This document shows, one piece after another, positions 1 to 6,945 of a DNA stretch of 15,560 nucleotides. Each line of letters starts with the position of its first letter. The stretch's first letter is position 1. The notes below the pieces were generated by a model that saw only the letters and a list, made by a program, of their open reading frames with translations, searched no databases and was not told the DNA's origin. This DNA is from CAZGQY01 sp964528035 (lineage in GTDB: Bacteria; Pseudomonadota; Gammaproteobacteria; Methylococcales; UBA1147), in contig CAZGQY010000097.1 in assembly GCA_964528035.1 (NCBI GenBank), forward strand, positions 1 through 15,560, read 5' to 3'. A program made the position numbers and the translations under genes.

Positions 1-1
1 G

Positions 2-3000
2 AATTTCCCTGTCCATACCGAAGGCTTTGCACCGTTCGATGAGGTTTTTCCGTTTTTCAGTTGGTTAGTTCTTGAAACTGGATTCGCCACCCAAAAAGCG
101 ACCGGCGCGACCATGACGGTTGACGACGGGGGGCCACTGTTTCCGGGTGAAGCATTGAATCCGCAGGAGCAGTTTGACGAATTTGGTGCTCATCTGCAGG
201 CTTGTGAAGCCGGTGCGCCATTTTTATTGGAAGAATGTTCCGCGGACAATTTCTCGCGCACCGGTCGTGGCCCGGTTTTGACCATGGGACAGCAAGTGTT
301 TCTCGGCCAGACCAATCGTATAGAATTCGGTAAAGCAGCGTATGGAACGGGTGAGAATGGTGGTATTTCAGGTGTAGTGTTCTACGCCATTACCCGTGCA
401 GAAGACGATCCTGCAAACGCAGCCGGTGAAGAATGGGAGCCGGGTATTCCTCGCTTACAGGTCAATCTGTACAATGATACTTTAGATAACGTTACCGGTC
501 TCCCGGTATTCGGCGGTGACGGTCAGCCTGACCCAATCGATCCGGGTTCGGTCACGTTCGATGGGATTACGCCATACAGCTATATCCCGGCCGATGTGGA
601 TAATTATCCCTTGGATAGCATTGATAACCCGTTCCCTGGACCGGAAGATGTCGATGATCTAATTAATGGTACTGTTGGCGTTTTTGATAACCACGATGCT
701 GTTGATGTCACCTGGACCGACAGTTTTGACGATTCAAAACCCAGCAATTGTCAGGGTGATGTGTTTATAGCTTATCCGGGTACCGCGAACGAAATCGAAA
801 CCGACTGTTACGACGGCTTGCGTAATTATAACCAATTACGCGACACTGTATTTGATGGTGGGTACGCTTTTGGCGGAACCGATCCTCATTTACCTCCGGG
901 TAACTATGTTGTAGAAGCAGCAACCCCTCCGGGCTACAAGCATATCGCTGAAGAAGACCGTAATGTTGACTTTGGCGACAGCCGAGTACCGAGTACATTG
1001 TTGTTGCCTTCTGGATGTGTGGGTGACGACCATGTGGTGCCTCCGTTCATGACCCAGTTGACCAAAGACGGCAGCGGTACGCTGGCGCAGTTGATCAACC
1101 CGGCGGATGCAGGGAATCCGGATGCGGCCTCTCCGTTTGCGGGTGAAACCAAAGCACGTTGCGACCGCAAATCAGTTTCATTGGCAAGTGGTCAAAATTC
1201 GGCCGCGGATTTCTTCCTGATGACGCAAACCAATAAAGCGGCCCGCGCCGTGGGTTTTATTCTGGATGATTTCTCTAACGAGTTTGATCCGAATTCACCC
1301 AATTTTGGTGAAAAATATGCGCCACCCTGGTTGCCGGTTCAGTTCTATGATTTTCGCGGAGAGCGGGTCACACGTGTCTATGGCGATGAATTTGGTCGCT
1401 ATAACGCATTGTTGCCTTCAACTTACTCGGTGGATATTCCATCAGCATCCGGTGTTTCACCAAATATGCTGACCGCCTGTATGAATGATGCATCGCCTAT
1501 TGATGATGGCACTGGCAATCTGATACCGGATCCGTTCCATAGTAATTTGTACAGTCAGTTCTGCTATACCTTCCAGTATATGCCGGGTTCGACAACTTAT
1601 CTGGATACACCGGTGGTACCCATCGCAGCATTCGCAGGTCCCGGACAGTTTCCGTTGGATTGTGAGTTTGGTGCGGGCGAACCGTTGATCAAGCAGGTCA
1701 GTTCGGAAACAGCAGAAGGCGGTCCTTTTGTGGATCTTACGGGTGGCGATGCGAAAATTCGTATTCTCTCGGCAGGAATTCCTGCTGTACCGAATCCTGA
1801 ATACGACGGTGTTACTGCAAGCCTGAAAACTGTGAATCGTAATTACGGTTTCGACGCTACAGCCGGAAGCGTTAACGTTTTGGATAAAAATGGTGTCTTG
1901 CATCCGTTGGTAGTCAATTTGACCGATGGTGATTTCTGGAACACCAACGAAATTCGTGTGACGGTTCCGGTTGGGACGCCAAGTGGTACGGTTTTGGTGA
2001 CCAAAAACAATGGTACGGTAACACCGTACGGAGTTACCTTGACGACCACAACTGACTACAATGCGGTTTCAAGGCCTGTGTTGCATGTCAAACAGGACGG
2101 TACCGGTGATTACTCTAGTATCCAGGAAGCAATCGATAATGCCCTAAAGAGCCAGTTGATTCTGGTTTCGCCCGGGATTTACGATGAATTGGTGGTGATG
2201 TATAAGCCAATCAAGCTTCAAGGCTGGGGCGCGCTGGTAACAACCATCAACGCGACTAAATTTCCGTCTAATAAGCTTGTAGCCTGGCGCAACAAAGTGG
2301 ATACCCTGTATTCGGGTGCACAGAGTCCTGTGGCCTATGCAGCGGCTAACGGTATCGACGGTCAGGAGTTTGATCTGGTACCGGGTCAGGAAGTCGGTGT
2401 CGGTCCCGGAGGGGAACCGGATCTGTTTGTGACCGCTGAAGGCCCGGGTATTCTGGTTGTCGGTGAAGTTGACGGTGGAGGTAATGATTACACCAATGGT
2501 AACAAGCCTCGTATCGATGGCTTGACAGTGACGGGTGCCAACGCGGGTGGTGGTATTCTGGTGAACGGTTATGCCGATTTTCTGGAAATTTCCAACAACC
2601 GGGTGCGTACCAACCACGGTAACGAAGGCGGTGGTATTCGTGTCGGACACGCATTTTTGACGACAGAAGTTCCTACTGGAGCGGCTCAGAGTGTGCTGGT
2701 TCACAGTGACGCGCGTAATCTTCGTGTGAATATCCATCATAACCATGTGTCCATGAACGGTGGCCAGTTGGGTGCAGGTGGTGGTGTCTCTATGTATACC
2801 GGTAGTACGTCATACCGGGTTGAAGACAACAATATCTGCGGTAACTTTGCCTCCACTCATGGTGGCGGTATTGCTCACTTTGGATTCAGCGCTCGACAGC
2901 TTGTTAATCGCACATCGACAATTGCGCGTAACAAGATTGTCTTCAACGAGTCGTTTGTACAGAGTAGAACTGTATCGGGCGGTGGTATTTTCGTTGGTGG

Positions 3001-4150
3001 TAAAGGGCCGACAACACTGCGTGTGCCCAGGTGTGCTGTTACCGAAGTTCAGTGTACATTACCGAGTGGACCTGAGTGTACGGGCGGGGCAACCGATATC
3101 TGCGCAATACCGAATCTGGCGGAGGAGCATCTATCGCCGGGTAGCGGTCATGTGAAGATAGTGGACAACTATATTCAAGGCAATCTGGCGGGTGCGGGTG
3201 ATGGCGGTGGAATACGTTTGTCATCGGTCAACGGTCAGGATGTTTTTAACAGTCCCACCGACAGTTTTAGTTGGTATCGTGTTGATCTGTACAATAACAT
3301 GGTTACCAACAATACGACGGGTCTGGCCGGAGGCGGTATCTCTCTGCAGGATGCAATTCGTACACGAATTGTTGGTAATACCATTGCCAATAATGACAGT
3401 ACGGCGACCGCAGGTGAAGCCTTCACACCGGGTAGTCCGAATTCATCCAGTGAGCAACCGGCTGGTTTTGTTTCCCGAGCCAACAGCGCGGATTTGAACA
3501 ATCTCATACCTGCGACAGCGCCTGCGATCTTTAAGCAGGGTTTCTCGAGTCCGGCACCGTTCAAAAACAACATTATCCATCATAATCGGACTTTTCGTTT
3601 TGAGGTCAGTACGCTTGATCCTACCGTGTTTGGTCTGGTACCGAATATCGGCGGGGGAGATGCACCGGTCTATGATGATCTTGATGTATTGGGTGCGGTT
3701 AATACCCTGAACCCTCGTTTCACGATGTTCTCGGAAACCTATACCGGTGTTAATGCAGGTGTGGGAACGAACCAGTTGGTTGCCAGCGCTGGTTTTATCA
3801 ATCCGATGGTGAATGCGGATCTGGGAACGGGTATCAACCAGGTGGAAGTTAAGACCAGTGTTCAGGCTCAGCCGGCGTTTGATGAAGGCGGTAATTTCAT
3901 CGACATTCGTTTCGGTCTTGAGTACGCGCCAGGTCTTGGATTGCTTTCCTGCAATGCAACACCGGGTGGTGCTTTGGCAGCGCCGGAATACCATCTGGCG
4001 GCGGGTGCGGCAGCAATCGATGCTGGCCAAAACCTGTTTAATGCGGGTGTTGAAGCCAAGTTCGATATCGATGGTGATCCCAGGTTGATTAACGGAGACG
4101 GGGTACCCCCGACACGTTACGACCAGGGTGCTGACGAGTACATTCCATAA
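2..4150 (+). CDS. Large secreted protein with Cna-B/SdrD-like, IPT-like and beta-helix domains (5' partial)
   Basis: The frame is open to the left edge, so the ATG at 113 is probably internal and the true start lies upstream. The visible part is 1382 residues, numbered here from base 2. Residues about 119-290 form a Cna-B/SdrD-like domain, with ISGVVFYAITR and GIPRLQVNLYND early and the prealbumin-like GNYVVEAATPPGYKH late. A second such domain lies at about 413-500. An IPT/TIG-like beta sandwich follows at about 560-683. From about 693 (VKQDGTGDYSSIQEAID) to about 1135 is a right-handed parallel beta-helix of the pectate-lyase-like type, rich in GGGI and NNxI turns. The C-terminus (DGDPRL...DQGADEY) resembles the end of choice-of-anchor beta-helix proteins. 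No catalytic residues could be assigned. It lies 74 bases before the first copper oxidase gene and is probably a cell-surface or matrix partner; a polysaccharide lyase role is possible but unsupported. Confidence 0.85.
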   Translation, partial: NFPVHTEGFAPFDEVFPFFSWLVLETGFATQKATGATMTVDDGGPLFPGEALNPQEQFDEFGAHLQACEAGAPFLLEECSADNFSRTGRGPVLTMGQQVFLGQTNRIEFGKAAYGTGENGGISGVVFYAITRAEDDPANAAGEEWEPGIPRLQVNLYNDTLDNVTGLPVFGGDGQPDPIDPGSVTFDGITPYSYIPADVDNYPLDSIDNPFPGPEDVDDLINGTVGVFDNHDAVDVTWTDSFDDSKPSNCQGDVFIAYPGTANEIETDCYDGLRNYNQLRDTVFDGGYAFGGTDPHLPPGNYVVEAATPPGYKHIAEEDRNVDFGDSRVPSTLLLPSGCVGDDHVVPPFMTQLTKDGSGTLAQLINPADAGNPDAASPFAGETKARCDRKSVSLASGQNSAADFFLMTQTNKAARAVGFILDDFSNEFDPNSPNFGEKYAPPWLPVQFYDFRGERVTRVYGDEFGRYNALLPSTYSVDIPSASGVSPNMLTACMNDASPIDDGTGNLIPDPFHSNLYSQFCYTFQYMPGSTTYLDTPVVPIAAFAGPGQFPLDCEFGAGEPLIKQVSSETAEGGPFVDLTGGDAKIRILSAGIPAVPNPEYDGVTASLKTVNRNYGFDATAGSVNVLDKNGVLHPLVVNLTDGDFWNTNEIRVTVPVGTPSGTVLVTKNNGTVTPYGVTLTTTTDYNAVSRPVLHVKQDGTGDYSSIQEAIDNALKSQLILVSPGIYDELVVMYKPIKLQGWGALVTTINATKFPSNKLVAWRNKVDTLYSGAQSPVAYAAANGIDGQEFDLVPGQEVGVGPGGEPDLFVTAEGPGILVVGEVDGGGNDYTNGNKPRIDGLTVTGANAGGGILVNGYADFLEISNNRVRTNHGNEGGGIRVGHAFLTTEVPTGAAQSVLVHSDARNLRVNIHHNHVSMNGGQLGAGGGVSMYTGSTSYRVEDNNICGNFASTHGGGIAHFGFSARQLVNRTSTIARNKIVFNESFVQSRTVSGGGIFVGGKGPTTLRVPRCAVTEVQCTLPSGPECTGGATDICAIPNLAEEHLSPGSGHVKIVDNYIQGNLAGAGDGGGIRLSSVNGQDVFNSPTDSFSWYRVDLYNNMVTNNTTGLAGGGISLQDAIRTRIVGNTIANNDSTATAGEAFTPGSPNSSSEQPAGFVSRANSADLNNLIPATAPAIFKQGFSSPAPFKNNIIHHNRTFRFEVSTLDPTVFGLVPNIGGGDAPVYDDLDVLGAVNTLNPRFTMFSETYTGVNAGVGTNQLVASAGFINPMVNADLGTGINQVEVKTSVQAQPAFDEGGNFIDIRFGLEYAPGLGLLSCNATPGGALAAPEYHLAAGAAAIDAGQNLFNAGVEAKFDIDGDPRLINGDGVPPTRYDQGADEYIP

Positions 4151-4162
4151 TCCGTTTGGGCT

Positions 4163-4192
4163 GGATCCGGGGGAGATTGCTCTTCCGGATCC
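4163..4192 (+). terminator. Strong intergenic hairpin, possible weak terminator or mRNA processing site
   Basis: Arms GGATCCGGGGGAG and CTCTTCCGGATCC pair over 13 positions (two of them G-T) around the tetraloop ATTG. It starts 12 bases after the stop of the large beta-helix gene and ends 32 bases before the first oxidase ATG. The following bases (ACTCTACAGTCTTG) are not a T-run, so it is a poor intrinsic terminator. Partial termination, or setting different mRNA levels for the flanking genes, is a reasonable reading. Confidence 0.6.
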
Positions 4193-4213
4193 ACTCTACA
4201 GTCTTGTTTGATT

Positions 4214-4220
4214 GGAGAAG
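4214..4220 (+). promoter_or_regulatory. Ribosome binding site fixing the first oxidase start
   Basis: GGAGAAG lies just upstream of the ATG at 4225 (7 bases from the end of GGAG). The encoded MKKQLK leads straight into a hydrophobic signal peptide. This favours 4225 over the in-frame TTG at 4156, whose extra 23 residues (RGRLLFRIH and so on) are translated from the intergenic hairpin and look non-coding. Confidence 0.75.
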
Positions 4221-4224
4221 AAAC

Positions 4225-5535
4225 ATGAAAAAACAATTAAAAACACCCCTGGCGGCGGCAGTTGCTTTGGCTCTTATGGGGGCTGCGGGGGTCGCAGGTG
4301 CGAAAGCGATTATCCAGTGCCCCGGTGATACCGGTGGACCTTTTGGGGAAAAGGACGGAATCATTGATGCTCCGGATCCCCAGCATCCGAATGCTAAATG
4401 TACGCATTTGGTTGCAGGAGAAGGTTTTATCACCATGGCCGATGGGCGTGAGCAGTTTATCTTCAGCTTTACCGATGTGACCGGAATTCCGGAATCAAAA
4501 GTCATCGAAGCAGGAGCGTTGGCGGCGAGCTTTTCAGCATCGCAAATCGTATTGGAGCAGGATCAGGAGTTTTATCTGACTCTGACCAATGCCGGTTTTC
4601 ACCAGCGGCCGGATCTATTCGACCCGCATACCGTGCATTTCCATGGTTTTCCGAATGCGTCTCTGGTGTTCGATGGGGTTCCTGAAGGGTCTATTTCGAT
4701 CAATGAAGGGGCCAGTCTGACTTATTACTATAAAGTCAATCAGCCAGGCACATTCATGTATCACTGTCATGTGGAGGCAACCGAACACATGCAAATGGGT
4801 ATGCTGGGTAATCTTTACGTGCATGCGGCGCAGGATAACGTCACAGTTGGGACCAATCTCGGCGGCCATATTCATGCTGCCGGAGACCGTTACGTATACA
4901 ACGACGGCGACGGCTCGACACGTTACGACGTCGAAGCGCCTCTTCAGTTGGGTTCCTTTGATCCGGTCTTCCATGATTCCAGCCGCGATACGCAGCCTTT
5001 GCCCTTCGCGGAGATGAAGGATACCTATACGATGCTCAATGGTCGAGGTTATCCCGAATCTGCGGATCCGGCGACGGATACTTTTCGGCATACCACCTTA
5101 CCCGATCCCTGGGTTGCGAATGAGGCAGTGTATGGCTTGAATCCTACTAAGTCAGCTGTTCCCGAATATGCGAATGCACCCGCATCATTTAAAACCTCAC
5201 AACCTGAAACTGCGGCCATAGAGGTGGCTTCAGGGGACACGCTGCTATTGAGGATATCGAATCTGAACGTTACCAATGGCTACACAGTCACTGCGCTTGG
5301 ATTACCGATGAAAGTTGTTGGCAACGGGGCGGAACAGGCTCGCGGTCCGGGCGGTGAAGATATTAGCTATGAAACCAACTCGGTGAATGTGTATCCGGGC
5401 GAGGCCTATGATGTGCTTGTCGATACCACGGGTATACCCGCGGGTACATACTTTTTTTATACCAATAACCTGCATCATCTTAGCAACGGCGCGGAAGACT
5501 TCGGTGGCATGATGACCGAGATCACAATCCTTTAG
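4225..5535 (+). CDS. Two-domain multicopper oxidase subunit with type 1 copper site and half of a trinuclear site
   Basis: This 436-residue protein begins with a Sec signal peptide (MKKQLK, then a hydrophobic A/L-rich stretch, ending near AGAKA), so it acts in the periplasm or outside. Two cupredoxin domains follow. Domain 1 holds H135-T-V-H138-F-H140-G and Y-H180-C181-H182-VEATE-H188-MQMG-M193. By analogy with the family, H135, C181, H188 and M193 would bind type 1 (blue) copper, and the HxH pairs 138/140 and 180/182 would supply half of the type 2/3 trinuclear centre. Domain 2 (about 300-436) keeps the fold (YPGEAYDVLVDT, GTYFFYTNN) but shows no ligand set. A complete oxidase needs four HxH motifs, so this protein should need a partner, most simply the next gene 34 bases downstream. 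A nitrite reductase (NirK) is less likely because of the HCH motif. The substrate is unknown. Confidence 0.88.
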   Translation: MKKQLKTPLAAAVALALMGAAGVAGAKAIIQCPGDTGGPFGEKDGIIDAPDPQHPNAKCTHLVAGEGFITMADGREQFIFSFTDVTGIPESKVIEAGALAASFSASQIVLEQDQEFYLTLTNAGFHQRPDLFDPHTVHFHGFPNASLVFDGVPEGSISINEGASLTYYYKVNQPGTFMYHCHVEATEHMQMGMLGNLYVHAAQDNVTVGTNLGGHIHAAGDRYVYNDGDGSTRYDVEAPLQLGSFDPVFHDSSRDTQPLPFAEMKDTYTMLNGRGYPESADPATDTFRHTTLPDPWVANEAVYGLNPTKSAVPEYANAPASFKTSQPETAAIEVASGDTLLLRISNLNVTNGYTVTALGLPMKVVGNGAEQARGPGGEDISYETNSVNVYPGEAYDVLVDTTGIPAGTYFFYTNNLHHLSNGAEDFGGMMTEITIL

Positions 5536-5556
5536 TCGTAGAGTTTATTGAGACTC

Positions 5557-5561
5557 AGGAG
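5557..5561 (+). promoter_or_regulatory. Ribosome binding site of the second oxidase gene
   Basis: AGGAG is placed 8 bases before the ATG at 5570. It lies in the 34-base gap after the first oxidase gene, where no promoter or terminator is seen, consistent with co-transcription. Confidence 0.7.
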
Positions 5562-5569
5562 AAAAATAA

Positions 5570-6910
5570 ATGAAAACTATACTTAGAAAAACCGCGCGCT
5601 TAGCTTCCGCGGGCATGCTGTCGCTGTTAACGACAGTTGCCTTCGATGCGCAGGCAGTGGTCGATGGGGTAACTGGACCCGGCTTTGTCTTTTCCGCCGA
5701 TACAGCGAATATTCCGACACCAGACGGTGACAGTGTTCTGATTTGGGGATATAACTCTCAAGGTGTGCAGGGTCATCCGAATGCGGCCCAGCTTCCTGGC
5801 CCGACGATGATTGTGAATCAGGGCGAACGGGTTACGGTTACACTGACCAATAACGGTATCGATGAATCTGTATCCATCGTATTTCCGGGGCAGGAAAATG
5901 TGACCGCTATCTGTACAGTTGGTATTTGTCCAACCGGTGTCCTGACTTTAGAGAGTGATGGGCCTAGTGCGACAGTGGAATATTCTTTCACTGCAACACA
6001 CCCGGGTACTTACCTGTATCACAGTGGTTCCAATCAGGCGCTGCAGCGTGAGATGGGCTTGTTCGGTGCGCTGATCGTCAGACCGACCGCTGCAAATCAG
6101 GCTTACGACCATGTGGATACTGCGTATGATCAGGAGTATCTGTTCCTGCTTAGCGAAATGGACCCTGAGATCCATCAGCGAGTGGACTTCGGTTTCAAGT
6201 CTACGGTGGATTTCAGCCAATACACCCCGAAACTGTGGTTTATCAACGGCCGCAACGGCCCGGATACCCTGGCGGAAGCTTTTTTACCGACGCAGCCGAG
6301 TCAGCCGTATAACAGTCTGCCGCGCACCCATCCGCGCGAAAATGTGTTGATGCGGGTGATTGGCGGCAGTCGGCATGCGCATCCTTTTCATACCCACAGT
6401 GCAAACTTTCGTCTGATTGCTCAGGACGGCAGAATGCTGGAAAGTAATCCGGGTGTTTCCGGACCGGATGCAGGTCGTTCTGACTACACGCTGAAAACTG
6501 TTCCGGGCCAGACCTATGATGCCATCTGGACATGGACCGGCGAAGGTATAGGCTGGGATATATATGGTGATCCGACCGCGACCGCGACCGCACATACTTG
6601 TGATGGCTTACTCGTCGCATCTGCAGCAATCGATGCAACTACTGGCGAAGACTGTAACGATCATGGTGTACCACTACCGGTGACTTTACCGGAGTTGAAG
6701 GATCTAACCTTTGGTGGTTTCTGGAGTGGCAGCGAATTTCTGGGTCAGTTGGGTACGCTTCCTCCTGGTGAGGGCGGGTTGAATCTGTTTGGTGGTTTGG
6801 CGCATATGTGGCATTCCCACTCAGAGAAAGAACTGGGTAACAATGACGTTGTTCCGGGTGGCATGATGACTTTTATGCTGGTCGAACATCCTGATGTACC
6901 TATTCCATAG
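5570..6910 (+). CDS. Two-domain multicopper oxidase-like subunit with trinuclear-site histidines but no type 1 cysteine
   Basis: This 446-residue protein has an N-terminal signal peptide (MKTILRK, hydrophobic core, DAQA near residue 27) and two cupredoxin domains. Domain 1 has the fold (PGPTMIVNQGERVTVTLTN, GTYLYHSG) but reads H151-S-G where the first oxidase has H-C-H, and it lacks the downstream His ligand. Domain 2 has the classic H271-P-F-H274-T-H276 motif and, near the C-terminus, H412-M-W-H415-S-H417-SEKEL. There is Ser at 416 where a type 1 site would have Cys, and Glu rather than the next His. It therefore offers two HxH pairs (274/276 and 415/417), exactly what the first gene lacks. 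A loop of about 55 residues with C-D-G and D-C-N-D (about 345-400) is inserted between strands of domain 2. It is probably co-translated and assembled with its neighbours; electron entry through type 1 copper would have to come from the first subunit. Confidence 0.85.
   Translation: MKTILRKTARLASAGMLSLLTTVAFDAQAVVDGVTGPGFVFSADTANIPTPDGDSVLIWGYNSQGVQGHPNAAQLPGPTMIVNQGERVTVTLTNNGIDESVSIVFPGQENVTAICTVGICPTGVLTLESDGPSATVEYSFTATHPGTYLYHSGSNQALQREMGLFGALIVRPTAANQAYDHVDTAYDQEYLFLLSEMDPEIHQRVDFGFKSTVDFSQYTPKLWFINGRNGPDTLAEAFLPTQPSQPYNSLPRTHPRENVLMRVIGGSRHAHPFHTHSANFRLIAQDGRMLESNPGVSGPDAGRSDYTLKTVPGQTYDAIWTWTGEGIGWDIYGDPTATATAHTCDGLLVASAAIDATTGEDCNDHGVPLPVTLPELKDLTFGGFWSGSEFLGQLGTLPPGEGGLNLFGGLAHMWHSHSEKELGNNDVVPGGMMTFMLVEHPDVPIP
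6574..6591 (+). repeat. Hexanucleotide GACCGC x3
   Basis: Three perfect tandem copies of GACCGC inside the second oxidase gene encode an alternating Thr-Ala run in a surface loop just before H-T-C-D-G. Copy change would stay in frame. This is a minor feature. Confidence 0.7.
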
Positions 6911-6945
6911 TGCTGAGCGTCAACGAATAATAACGGAGACAGATA

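Noticed and set aside
113..115. ATG at 113 as the start of the beta-helix gene
   Set aside because: The frame is open back to base 2 with protein-like sequence (FPVHTEGFAPFDEVF and onward), there is no ribosome site and no signal peptide after the ATG.
2144..2746. 200-residue reverse-strand reading frame opposite the beta-helix gene
   Set aside because: It lies wholly inside a well-supported gene, has no domain or export signal, and the repetitive GGT/ACC-rich codons of the + gene explain the lack of stops. Other opposite-strand frames (1457-1903, 3443-4030, 6745-7335, 10019-10672) were set aside for the same reason.
4156..4224. In-frame TTG at 4156 as the start of the first oxidase
   Set aside because: It would translate the strong intergenic hairpin and place 23 odd residues before a good signal peptide. 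ATG 4225 has a fitting ribosome site.
4225..5535. Copper nitrite reductase (NirK)
   Set aside because: Domain 1 has an HCH motif and an HFHG pair typical of multicopper oxidases, and domain 2 lacks the histidine that would complete a NirK type 2 site.
5570..6910. Second gene as a full laccase on its own
   Set aside because: HPFHTH is present, but the type 1 cysteine is Ser416, the following His is absent, and domain 1 has no HxH motifs.
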